Positions 1 through 6,679 of a stretch of 6,679 nt of DNA are shown piece by piece. Source of the stretch: an uncultured Xanthobacteraceae bacterium (GTDB lineage Bacteria > Pseudomonadota > Alphaproteobacteria > Rhizobiales > Xanthobacteraceae); assembly GCA_955652925.1 (NCBI GenBank), contig CATPCO010000124.1:1-6679 (forward strand). Reading direction: 5' to 3'. The position numbers and the translations under genes were made by a program. Position 1 is the first letter of the stretch. Each line of letters begins with the position of its first letter. Below the pieces are notes generated by a model. It was not told the origin of the DNA and searched no databases. It was given only the letters and a program-made list of their open reading frames with translations.

Positions 1-54
1 ATAGGCGACCGAGACCGCGATCAGAATCCAGCCGACCAGTTTCTGTCTGCTCAT
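1..54 (-). CDS. 5' end of a hypothetical membrane-associated protein (partial)
   Basis: An ATG at 52-54 on the minus strand opens a frame that stays open to the window edge and encodes 18 residues, MSRQKLVGWILIAVSVAY. A short basic N-terminus (Arg3, Lys5) followed by a hydrophobic run from about residue 6 fits a signal anchor or first membrane segment, oriented N-terminus in. No clear Shine-Dalgarno sequence precedes the ATG; a small hairpin (GTGGA/TCCAC arms, 68-72 and 78-82) lies 13 bases upstream. In many rhizobia trpA would follow trpB, and this is not the start of a TrpA alpha chain. I do not recognise the family, and the start is tentative because so little is visible. Confidence 0.45.
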   Translation of the reverse strand, partial: MSRQKLVGWILIAVSVAY

Positions 55-101
55 GCAGCGTGGACTAGTGGAGCGTTTCCACAAATCGAATCCTATGCGG
101 T

Positions 102-223
102 GTCATTCCCCGGGACCGAGCGCAGCGAGGGAGCCGGGGAACCCAGTAACCACAGCCATTCCCATACTTACAGCTGTGCTTACTGGATTCCGGGTTCGCC
201 GCTTCGCGGCGCCCCGGAATGAC
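102..223. repeat. 122-base composite palindromic repeat with three stems, downstream of trpB
   Basis: The element is bounded by inverted GTCATTCC (102-109) and GGAATGAC (216-223). Inside are three stem-loops: TTCCCCGG (106-113) with CCGGGGAA (134-141); a 14-base pair with one mismatch, 143-156 with 173-186, arms starting CCAGTAA; and ATTCCGGG (187-194) with CCCGGAAT (213-220) enclosing a perfect CGCCGC/GCGGCG stem (197-202, 206-211) with a 3-base loop. Sequences of this type are common between genes in Bradyrhizobium and relatives. I see no target-site duplication or coding capacity. Lying 31 bases past the trpB stop, it probably also forms the 3' structure of the trpB transcript and may help end or stabilise it, although no T-tract follows. 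The arms are seen directly; the family assignment rests on recall. Confidence 0.75.
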
Positions 224-254
224 GGCGTCGGATAATTTTCAAGCAATTACTCCA

Positions 255-1478
<1,224 letters not shown>

Positions 1479-1496
1479 GCGCTGCTCATCGCGTTG

Positions 1497-1544
1497 ACCC
1501 CCACCCTACCCTCCCCCGCAAGCGGGGGAGGGTAGGGTGGGGGT
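1497..1544. repeat. 48-base perfect palindrome overlapping the trpF 3' end
   Basis: Bases 1497-1519 and 1522-1544 are perfect reverse complements (23 bases per arm) separated by AA. Each arm is a polypurine/polypyrimidine run built from CCCACCCTACCC and CTCCCCCGC. Because of the symmetry both strands can be translated into similar peptides: TPTLPSPACGGG at the end of TrpF, and TPTLPSPASGGG on the plus strand. This peptide signature is familiar from spurious protein ends in alphaproteobacterial genomes, which marks the element as an interspersed repeat (recall, not a search). In the trpF-trpB transcript it would fold into a very stable hairpin just upstream of trpB. No T-tract follows, so it is not a typical intrinsic terminator, but it could affect trpB translation or mRNA stability. 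Confidence 0.85.
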
Positions 1545-2186
1545 TGCTGCCGCGCGCGCCGCCCGGATGAAGGCGCGGATCTTGTCCGGGTCTTTCTCGC
1601 CCGGGGCGCGCTCGATGCCGGAGGAGACATCGACACCGGCGGCGCGGGTGATGCGCAAGGCCTCGCTGACGTTATCCGCGTCAAGGCCGCCCGAGAGCAT
1701 GAACGGCAGGTCGGTATCGACACGCTCGAGCAGCCGCCAATCGAAGCGCTTGCCCAGTCCGCCCGGCCGCGTGGCCGCGCGCGGCGGGCGCGCATCAAAG
1801 ACGAGACGGTCCGCCGACGCCGCGTAGCCGGCAATGGCAGAGAGATCACCGCGCTCGGCAATGGGCAGCGCTTTCATGACCGGTAACCGGAAACGCTCGC
1901 GCACCGTGCGCACCCGCGCCGGCGTTTCCGCTCCGTGCAGCTGCAGGAGGTCGGGTTCGAGGGCTTCGACGATGGCAGCAAGCTCCTGATCGCTCGCATC
2001 GACGCAGAGCGCGACCTTCAGCGCCCTCCCGCGCACGCATCCGCCGAGCGCGCGGGCGGCCTCCAGTCCGAGATGACGCGGCGAGGGCGGGAAGAAGACG
2101 AAGCCGACCATGTCGGCACCGCATTCGATCGCCACGTCGAGTGTCTCCGGTGATTTGAGACCACAGATTTTCACAAGCAGATTCAT
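1506..2186 (-). CDS. trpF: phosphoribosylanthranilate isomerase
   Basis: TrpF catalyses the Amadori rearrangement of N-(5-phosphoribosyl)anthranilate to CdRP, the third committed step of tryptophan synthesis, as a soluble (beta/alpha)8 barrel. The 226-residue product opens with KICGL (6-10), whose Cys8 is the expected general base. VFDAR (129-133) gives Asp131 as the expected general acid. LSGGL (164-168) and DVSSGIE (186-192) are the phosphate-binding loops at the end of the barrel. The natural fold seems to end near FIRAAR (206-211). The last dozen or so residues, ending TLPSPACGGG, and the TAG stop are encoded by the palindrome at 1497-1544, so the tail is probably an unstructured add-on. 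The ATG at 2184-2186 gives the family start, 24 bases after lapA; GGATC about 9 bases upstream is only a weak ribosome site. Confidence 0.97.
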   Translation of the reverse strand: MNLLVKICGLKSPETLDVAIECGADMVGFVFFPPSPRHLGLEAARALGGCVRGRALKVALCVDASDQELAAIVEALEPDLLQLHGAETPARVRTVRERFRLPVMKALPIAERGDLSAIAGYAASADRLVFDARPPRAATRPGGLGKRFDWRLLERVDTDLPFMLSGGLDADNVSEALRITRAAGVDVSSGIERAPGEKDPDKIRAFIRAARAAATPTLPSPACGGG

Positions 2187-2210
2187 GTAACTGCCGATCC
2201 AGGCACCGCG

Positions 2211-2582
2211 TCACGCTGCGGAGGGCGGAATGCGCAGCGCGGTGGCGTAGCGGGCAGGTCCCGGCTGCACCATCGGCGTCCCCGTGCGCTCCTTGAGCTC
2301 TTCGAGCTCGGCATGCAGCGCGCGCGCCTGTCCTTGGGCGAACCGTGCGTCGCGCCGCCATCTGCTTTGCCGCATCCAGGCGGCAACGCCGCCGATGACG
2401 ACGCCGGCCAAGAGCGCAGCGAGCAGCAAGGCGAATAGCGGGACGGCAAGCGCGAAAGCGGGATGCGATGCATCAAACGGATCGAACGACACAATCACGC
2501 TTTGTCGATTGGCCACGGCGAACGCGACGAGCAAGACCGCGAGCGGCACCAGGATGAGCGCCGTGATCAGTTTACGCAGCAT
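2211..2582 (-). CDS. lapA: LapA/YciS-type (DUF1049) inner-membrane protein
   Basis: This 123-residue protein has the layout of the LapA domain family: a first transmembrane helix at about 5-24, the NRQ signature just after it (25-27), a short loop of about 20 residues, a second helix at about 44-69, and then an Arg-rich, Ala/Glu-rich helical tail (71-100) likely to form a coiled coil in the cytoplasm. In E. coli LapA lies beside LapB and helps assemble the LapB machinery controlling LpxC and lipopolysaccharide synthesis. Whether the alphaproteobacterial protein does the same is unproven. The ihfB-lapA pairing also occurs in E. coli and supports the assignment. No lapB follows; trpF comes next. 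The start is 9 bases after the ihfB stop, so translational coupling is likely, and no strong ribosome site is visible. The C-terminal 20 residues are Pro/Ala-rich and look disordered. Confidence 0.85.
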   Translation of the reverse strand: MLRKLITALILVPLAVLLVAFAVANRQSVIVSFDPFDASHPAFALAVPLFALLLAALLAGVVIGGVAAWMRQSRWRRDARFAQGQARALHAELEELKERTGTPMVQPGPARYATALRIPPSAA

Positions 2583-2591
2583 CAGGCTTGC

Positions 2592-2885
2592 TCACGCGGC
2601 CGGAGCGCCCCGGTTGAGACGCTCGCGCATTTCCTTGCCGGTCTTGAAGAACGGCACGGATTTCCTGTCGACGGAGACGTGCGCGCCGGTGCGCGGATTG
2701 CGCCCGGTGCGAGCGGGACGGTGCTTGACCGAGAACGCGCCGAAGCCGCGCAACTCGACGCGGTCGCCACCCGCCATGGCGGCGGTGATCTCGCCGAGAA
2801 TGGCGTTGACGATATTCTCCACGTCGCGCTGGTAGAGATGCGGATTTTGCGACGAGATGCGCTGGACCAGCTCGGATTTGATCAT
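2592..2885 (-). CDS. ihfB: integration host factor subunit beta
   Basis: The product is a 97-residue DNA-bending protein of the HU/IHF family, acting with IHF alpha in the nucleoid in transcription, replication and recombination. MIKSELVQRIS (1-11) is the typical IHF-beta N-terminus. VELRGFGAFSV (43-53) leads into the flexible DNA-binding arm, and GRNPRTG (61-67) contains Pro64, the residue that intercalates in the minor groove to bend DNA. VPFFKTGKEMRERLN (77-91) is the characteristic C-terminal segment. The ATG at 2883-2885 matches family length. An in-frame ATG at 2913-2915 would add ten residues (MGCGEGCGTP) unlike any IHF start, so it is rejected. The only ribosome-site-like sequence, GAAGG, lies about 13 bases upstream and is weak. 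It sits 46 bases after sppA. Confidence 0.97.
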   Translation of the reverse strand: MIKSELVQRISSQNPHLYQRDVENIVNAILGEITAAMAGGDRVELRGFGAFSVKHRPARTGRNPRTGAHVSVDRKSVPFFKTGKEMRERLNRGAPAA

Positions 2886-2931
2886 CGGCGTGCCACAACC
2901 TTCGCCGCACCCCATACCACAAAGCGCACTA

Positions 2932-3918
2932 TTAATTCGCAGCGAGAGGGTGCCAAAGCGCCAACAGCCCGTCAAGGTTGAGTCGCTCGACCGCCTGCAC
3001 CGTGCCCCAATCCTCGATGCGGCGCGCGAACAAGCGCAGGCCGATGGCGTCGAGCGTGACAACCGCCGCCGTGTGCAGGAACGGCAAGTCGCTCAGCCGA
3101 TCGCGCAACCGGTAGTCTCGCACCGGCGTGCTCGGATCGATCTTCTTCTCCTTCGACAGCCATTCGAGTGCGGTGCGCTCGTCGCCAAGCTCGTCCACCA
3201 GCTTGAGCGAGACGCCCTGGCGTCCGGTGAAGACGCGCCCGTCCGCGACGCGCTCGAGGTCCGCATCGTCCAGGTTCCGTCTCGTCTTCACCAAGTTGCG
3301 AAACCAGGCATACGAGTCCGAAACAACGGCTGCGATGGCTGCGCGTGCCTCGGGCGAGGTCGGCTCGAAACCGTTCGGCGCGGCCTTGAGCGGGCTCGAT
3401 TTGATCTCTTCGACCTTGATGCCGAGCTTTTCCAGGAGCTCGCCGACATTGGGATACTGGAAGATCACCCCGATCGAGCCCACCAGCGAGGTCTCCTGGG
3501 CGACAATGTGATCGCCGGCAATTGCGGTGATATAACCGCCGGAAGCGGCAAGGCCGTCGACCACGACCACGACCGGCTTGTGCTCCCGCAGACGCATGAG
3601 CGAATCGTAGAGCTGTTCCGATCCGGAGGTGGTGCCGCCGGGGGTGTTGAGGTGCACGATCACGGCCGGCGCGTGCGACTTCTCGAGCCGCGCCAACGCC
3701 TCCACGCGATCCTGATCGGTTCGAATGAGACCGGCGATGGAGACGCGCGCGATCGCCGGTGTCCCCGCCCCTGCCAGGAAACCGGTCCCCGGGAGGTGCA
3801 AGGCAGCCGCGATCGCAACCAGCGCGGCGATTGCGATCGCGACCGCGAGCACACGCCAGAAGGTCAGTTTGCGCCGCATCCGGCGGCGGTCGACGATGGT
3901 GTCGGCATCAAGCGACAT
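2932..3918 (-). CDS. sppA: signal peptide peptidase SppA, short form (S49 family)
   Basis: SppA is a membrane-anchored serine-lysine protease that degrades cleaved signal peptides and some membrane proteins. The 328-residue protein is the short single-domain form, like Bacillus SppA and unlike the long E. coli form with two domains. It has a basic N-terminus (RRRMRRK, 11-17) and one transmembrane anchor at about 20-40. The S49 core begins near residue 55. VIVHLNTPGGT (86-96) is the conserved strand and Gly-rich loop. GLAASGGYITA (122-132) carries the nucleophile Ser126. SLVGSIGVI (144-152) follows. EIKSSPLKAAPN (171-182) carries the general base, which I place at Lys178 because the Ser-Lys spacing of 52 matches B. 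subtilis SppA. The last 60 or so residues are less conserved. It starts 5 bases after the rpsA stop, and the AAGGAAGAA coding the last rpsA residues (3927-3935) doubles as its ribosome site, suggesting coupled translation. Confidence 0.95.
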   Translation of the reverse strand: MSLDADTIVDRRRMRRKLTFWRVLAVAIAIAALVAIAAALHLPGTGFLAGAGTPAIARVSIAGLIRTDQDRVEALARLEKSHAPAVIVHLNTPGGTTSGSEQLYDSLMRLREHKPVVVVVDGLAASGGYITAIAGDHIVAQETSLVGSIGVIFQYPNVGELLEKLGIKVEEIKSSPLKAAPNGFEPTSPEARAAIAAVVSDSYAWFRNLVKTRRNLDDADLERVADGRVFTGRQGVSLKLVDELGDERTALEWLSKEKKIDPSTPVRDYRLRDRLSDLPFLHTAAVVTLDAIGLRLFARRIEDWGTVQAVERLNLDGLLALWHPLAAN

Positions 3919-3923
3919 GATCG

Positions 3924-5660
3924 TTATTCTTCCTTCTCGTCAGGCTTGTCGGTTACGCGCTTGAGCGCGGTGCCCAGGATGTCGCCAAGGGTCGCCCCGG
4001 AATCGGTCGAGCCATACTGGGCGATCGCCTCTTTCTCTTCTGCCACTTCGAGCGCCTTGATCGAGACCTGGACCTTTTGGGTGCGGCGATCGATCTGGAT
4101 CACCCGCGCATCGACCTTCTGGCCGACGGCAAAGCGCTCGGGCCGCTGCTCGCCGCGATCGCGCGCGAGCTCCGAGCGCTTGATGAAGGTGGTGAGATCG
4201 CTGCCGACGATCTTGACGTCGAGGCCGCTCTCCTTCACCTCGGTGACCTCGCAGGTCACCACCGAGCCTTTCTTGATGTCGCCCGCGGTCTCCATGGGAT
4301 CGCCTTCGAGCTGCTTGACCCCGAGCGAAATGCGCTCCTTCTCGACGTCGACATCGAGCACCTTGGCCTGGACCTTGTCGCCTTTCTTGTAATCGTCGAT
4401 CACCTGCTCGCCCGGCCGTTTCCAGTCGAGGTCCGAGAGGTGCACCATCCCGTCCACGTCGCCGTCGAGCCCGAGGAACAGCCCGAACTCGGTCTTGTTC
4501 TTGACTTCGCCTTCGACGATCGAGCCCGGGGGATATTTCTCCACGAAGGCTTCCCATGGATTTTGCATGGTCTGCTTGAGGCCGAGCGAGATGCGGCGCT
4601 TGACCGGATCGACTTCAAGCACCTGCACTTCGACCTCCTGGGAGGTCGAGACGATCTTGCCGGGATGCACGTTCTTCTTGGTCCACGACATCTCCGAGAC
4701 ATGGATGAGCCCCTCGATGCCGGGCTCGAGCTCGACGAAGGCGCCGTAATCCGTGATGTTGGTGACGCGTCCGGTATAGCGCGTGCCAACGGGATATTTG
4801 GCCTCGATGTCGTGCCAGGGATCGTCCTGGAGCTGCTTCATGCCGAGCGAGATGCGGTGCGTCTCGTGATTGATCTTGATGATCTTCACTTTGACCTGCT
4901 GGCCGATATTGAGCACCTCGGTCGGATGATTGACCCGCCGCCAGGCAATATCGGTGACATGCAGGAGGCCGTCGATGCCGCCGAGATCCACGAACGCGCC
5001 ATAGTCGGTGATGTTCTTCACCACGCCATCGATGACCTGGCCTTCTTCGAGGTTCTGCACCAGCTCCTGGCGCTGCTCGGCGCGGGTCTCTTCCAGCACC
5101 GTGCGGCGCGAGACGACGATATTGCCGCGCCGGCGATCCATCTTGAGGATCTGAAACGGCTGCGGCTGGTTCATCAGCGGGGAGACATCGCGGATCGGCC
5201 GGATGTCCACCTGGCTGCGCGGGAGAAACGCCACCGCGCCGTCGAGGTCGACGGTAAAGCCGCCCTTGACCTGATTGAAAATGACGCCGTGCACCTTCTC
5301 GCCGCTGGTGAACGCCTTTTCGAGCTTGCCCCAGCTCTCCTCGCGGCGCGCCTTGTCGCGCGACAGCACCGCCTCGCCGAGCGCATTCTCCACCCGCTCG
5401 AGATAGACCTCGACGGTGTCGCCGATCTTGATCTCCGGCTGCCGGCCCGGGCCTGCGAATTCGCGCAGCGCAACGCGCCCTTCGGTCTTGGCACCGACGT
5501 CGATCACCGCAAGATCCTTCTCGATCCCCACCACGATGCCTTTCACCACCGATCCTTCCTGGGGGGAGCCTTGGTCGAAGGACTCTTCAAGCATCTTTTC
5601 GAAATCTTCGCGCGTGGGCGTGGCGGCGGTGGACGAAGCGGAACTGGTGGCGATGGCCAT
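3924..5660 (-). CDS. rpsA: 30S ribosomal protein S1
   Basis: S1 binds mRNA on the small ribosomal subunit and helps unfold it and place it for initiation. The 578-residue protein has the full six OB-fold S1 repeats, at about 36-102, 119-186, 206-275, 292-362, 379-449 and 463-535. Repeats 1 and 2 are the divergent, ribosome-binding pair. Repeats 3 and 4 carry the canonical VKNITDYGAFVDL (214-226) and VTNITDYGAFVEL (299-311) with HVTDI/HVSEM, and repeat 5 has KNKTEFGLFLGL (387-398). Repeat 6 is shorter and less canonical, as is usual. A low-complexity N-terminus (Ala/Ser/Thr, 1-15) and an acidic C-terminus (DKPDEKEE) flank them. The ATG at 5658-5660 follows a good ribosome site. A structured leader of about 190 bases separates it from cmk, a place where S1 autoregulation could act; that is inference. 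Confidence 0.98.
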   Translation of the reverse strand: MAIATSSASSTAATPTREDFEKMLEESFDQGSPQEGSVVKGIVVGIEKDLAVIDVGAKTEGRVALREFAGPGRQPEIKIGDTVEVYLERVENALGEAVLSRDKARREESWGKLEKAFTSGEKVHGVIFNQVKGGFTVDLDGAVAFLPRSQVDIRPIRDVSPLMNQPQPFQILKMDRRRGNIVVSRRTVLEETRAEQRQELVQNLEEGQVIDGVVKNITDYGAFVDLGGIDGLLHVTDIAWRRVNHPTEVLNIGQQVKVKIIKINHETHRISLGMKQLQDDPWHDIEAKYPVGTRYTGRVTNITDYGAFVELEPGIEGLIHVSEMSWTKKNVHPGKIVSTSQEVEVQVLEVDPVKRRISLGLKQTMQNPWEAFVEKYPPGSIVEGEVKNKTEFGLFLGLDGDVDGMVHLSDLDWKRPGEQVIDDYKKGDKVQAKVLDVDVEKERISLGVKQLEGDPMETAGDIKKGSVVTCEVTEVKESGLDVKIVGSDLTTFIKRSELARDRGEQRPERFAVGQKVDARVIQIDRRTQKVQVSIKALEVAEEKEAIAQYGSTDSGATLGDILGTALKRVTDKPDEKEE

Positions 5661-5665
5661 GAATA

Positions 5666-5670
5666 CTCCT
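5666..5670 (-). promoter_or_regulatory. ribosome binding site of rpsA
   Basis: AGGAG on the minus strand lies 5 bases (TATTC) before the rpsA ATG. It is the clearest Shine-Dalgarno sequence in the window and fixes the rpsA start. Most other genes here have weak sites, with sppA the main exception. Confidence 0.8.
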
Positions 5671-5738
5671 GGAATCGAGCGGCAGTCTGCCGGCTAATCT
5701 CGGTTGCATCTGCGGGTTAAGATCGCGCGGAACCTCGG

Positions 5739-5766
5739 CCGGACCGTGGCAACTCGCGCGGTCCGG
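5739..5766 (-). promoter_or_regulatory. hairpin in the rpsA leader
   Basis: CCGGACCG (5739-5746) and CGGTCCGG (5759-5766) form a perfect 8-pair GC-rich stem with a 12-base loop, about 80 bases upstream of the rpsA start. No T-run follows on the transcribed strand, so it does not look like a terminator. A structured leader before a ribosomal protein gene is a plausible site for autoregulation, but nothing in the sequence proves this, and no known leader family is recognised. The stem is seen directly; the function is inferred. Confidence 0.4.
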
Positions 5767-5842
5767 GCGACGGCCCAGCAATGGAACGATGATCCGGTGC
5801 GCCCCGAAACGAGGCCGCGCAGCAGGCTTATCCTCCGGAGAC

Positions 5843-5866
5843 GAAAGCGCGGTCAGCCGCGCTTCC
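5843..5866 (-). terminator. strong hairpin spanning the cmk stop codon, possible attenuator or mRNA-end structure
   Basis: On the minus strand GGAAGCGCGG (5857-5866) pairs with CCGCGCTTTC (5843-5852): ten pairs, one of them G-U, around a CTGA loop that contains the cmk TGA stop. It is followed by CGTCTCC and not by a real T-run, so it is at best a weak intrinsic terminator. It could partly insulate rpsA from cmk transcription or protect the upstream mRNA end. Confidence 0.35.
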
Positions 5867-6491
5867 GGCCTGCTCGGACGGCTTCGACGATGTCGACAGC
5901 GGCCCGGAATGCGGCGTCTATATCCAAATGCGTCGTGTCGAGCAAGTGCGCGTCGGGCGCGGGGCGAAGCGGCGCGATCGCGCGGGCGCTGTCGCGCTCG
6001 TCGCGGGCGCGGATGTCTTCCATGATCTCGCCCAGATTGACGGCTTCGCCCGCGCTTGCCAATTCCGCGGCACGCCGGCGCGCGCGCGCCTGCGGCGTGG
6101 CGGTGACGAAGATTTTCACCTCGGCCTGCGGAAAGATCACGCTACCGATGTCGCGGCCGTCGAGAACGGCGCCCGGGCCGCCGCGGCCGAAATCGCGCTG
6201 GAACGCAAGCACCGCCGCGCGCAGTTGTGGAATGGCCGCCACGTGGGAAGCAGCCTCGCCGACGCCATGACGCTTGAGCGCTGCCTCGTCGAATTTTGCC
6301 GGGTCGAGCGCTTTGGCGATGGCGACCGCCGCCTCCACATCGTCGAGGCGGAGAGCGCGCTCGAGCATCGCCTTGGCCACCGCGCGATAGATGAGACCGG
6401 TGTCGAGATGGCGCAGGGCGTAATGCGCGGCAAGCTTCTTGGCGAGCGTGCCCTTGACGGAGGCTGCCGGCCCGTCGATGGCGTTGATCAT
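5853..6491 (-). CDS. cmk: cytidylate kinase (CMP/dCMP kinase)
   Basis: Cmk phosphorylates CMP and dCMP with ATP and recycles cytidine nucleotides for RNA and DNA synthesis in the cytoplasm. The 212-residue protein has the family layout. MINAIDGPAAS is the N-terminal strand and the start of the P-loop (7-15). HLDTGLIYRAVA (28-39) follows, then VGEAAS (77-82) and the CMP-binding VLDGRDIGSVIFP (109-121). The Arg-rich lid is at 136-140. RDERDSARAIAPLRPAPDAHLLDTTHLD (163-190) is the conserved C-terminal signature. The P-loop is unusual: residue 12, directly before Lys13, is Val (GTC), where the family has Gly (GPAASGKGT). All other hallmark residues seem intact. The ATG at 6489-6491 gives the usual family start and length. 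A GTG at 6537-6539 would add 16 residues unlike the family and is rejected. No ribosome site is visible. Confidence 0.95.
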   Translation of the reverse strand: MINAIDGPAASVKGTLAKKLAAHYALRHLDTGLIYRAVAKAMLERALRLDDVEAAVAIAKALDPAKFDEAALKRHGVGEAASHVAAIPQLRAAVLAFQRDFGRGGPGAVLDGRDIGSVIFPQAEVKIFVTATPQARARRRAAELASAGEAVNLGEIMEDIRARDERDSARAIAPLRPAPDAHLLDTTHLDIDAAFRAAVDIVEAVRAGRKRG

Positions 6492-6679
6492 TGCGGCGCG
6501 GATGAGATGAGCGAGCCGCAAACCCCGTACGGGAAGCACATTGCGGTCGCGAAGCTTGTAGGGGCGGGTTTTAAACCCGCCCTTGTGCCACAGGCTCGTT
6601 GCGAGAGAATTGCCGTTATCAGCTGCTGAATCAAAGTTCGTACGGCTAAGCTCGGATCAACCTCACACACCGTGAATGC
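6492..6679. other. region upstream of cmk; no recognisable gene
   Basis: In many rhizobia aroA ends directly before cmk; no AroA C-terminus is recognisable here. One minus-strand frame is open from the window edge to a TGA at 6488-6490 that overlaps the cmk ATG as ATGA, the usual form of coupled genes, so the tail of an upstream gene cannot be excluded. However, the encoded peptide resembles no family I know and passes through the 6562-6582 repeat as GLKPAPT, a signature typical of translated repeats. The other two minus frames stop early, near 6647 and 6663. No promoter with good -35 and -10 boxes is evident, though one must lie here or upstream for cmk. Confidence 0.4.
6562..6582. repeat. 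short palindromic repeat, GGGCGGGTTT/AAACCCGCCC
   Basis: A 10-base perfect inverted repeat, GGGCGGGTTT (6562-6571) and AAACCCGCCC (6573-6582), surrounds a single T and is preceded by TGTAG. This core is a frequent interspersed intergenic element in proteobacteria, known by recall from translations such as GAGFKPAP; here the plus strand reads VGAGFKPAL and the minus strand GLKPAPT. It lies 70 bases upstream of the cmk start. On the transcript it would form a stable short hairpin, but it lacks a clear downstream T-run. Confidence 0.7.

Noticed and set aside
102..223. CRISPR-like or IS-like reading of the repeats beside trpB
   Set aside because: No regularly spaced direct repeats, no spacers, no transposase, no target duplication; only nested inverted repeats.
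1497..1544. Palindrome as a classical rho-independent terminator
   Set aside because: No T-run follows either arm, the trpF stop is inside it, and trpB continues in the same direction 18 bases later.
2886..3062. N-terminal extension of IHF beta to an upstream start
   Set aside because: It overlaps the sppA end, and the extra residues do not resemble the family; the ATG at 2883-2885 gives the standard 97-residue protein.
2857..4392. 511-codon plus-strand open frame opposite sppA and rpsA
   Set aside because: It spans two real genes on the other strand and their junction, and its composition is that expected of the complement of GC-biased codons.
4077..5720. 547-codon plus-strand open frame opposite rpsA
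   Set aside because: Mirror of the S1 coding sequence; its apparent repeats reflect the S1 domains on the opposite strand.
6492..6539. GTG start adding 16 residues to Cmk
   Set aside because: No ribosome site, and the extension is unlike Cmk; MINAIDGP is the normal family start.
5928..6629. 233-codon plus-strand open frame opposite cmk
   Set aside because: Shadow of cmk that runs on through the interspersed repeat (VGAGFKPAL); no domain is recognisable.

Overview
The window is a compact block of seven complete housekeeping genes, all on the minus strand. It is GC-rich, and the proteins are of alphaproteobacterial type. The gene order cmk, rpsA, sppA, ihfB, lapA, trpF, trpB, together with three interspersed palindromic repeats of kinds common in rhizobial genomes, points to the Hyphomicrobiales (Rhizobiales), probably a relative of Bradyrhizobium or the Xanthobacteraceae. 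That placement is inferred from protein character and gene order, not from a database search.

Layout in the direction of transcription (high to low coordinates): a 188-base upstream region (6492-6679) with a short palindromic repeat and no recognisable gene; cmk (CMP kinase, 5853-6491); a roughly 190-base leader with two strong hairpins; rpsA (ribosomal protein S1, 3924-5660); sppA (signal peptide peptidase, 2932-3918), only 5 bases after rpsA; ihfB (IHF beta, 2592-2885); lapA (two-helix membrane protein, 2211-2582), 9 bases after ihfB; trpF (1506-2186), whose last codons and stop lie in a 48-base perfect palindrome; trpB (255-1478); a roughly 200-base gap holding a three-stem 122-base repeat; and the first 18 codons of a hydrophobic protein running off the left edge.

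The spacings (5, 46, 9, 24 and 27 bases from rpsA down to trpB) suggest one or two cotranscribed units. They link pyrimidine nucleotide supply and translation (cmk, rpsA), envelope proteolysis and lipid-linked functions (sppA, lapA), a nucleoid protein (ihfB) and two steps of tryptophan synthesis (trpF, trpB).

I found no undescribed defence or mobile system. The points worth a second look are: a Gly-to-Val change in the Cmk P-loop; the palindrome that supplies the trpF C-terminus and sits over the trpB translation start region; a repeat at each end of the block, with neither aroA nor trpA recognisable where rhizobial gene order predicts them; and the structured rpsA leader.
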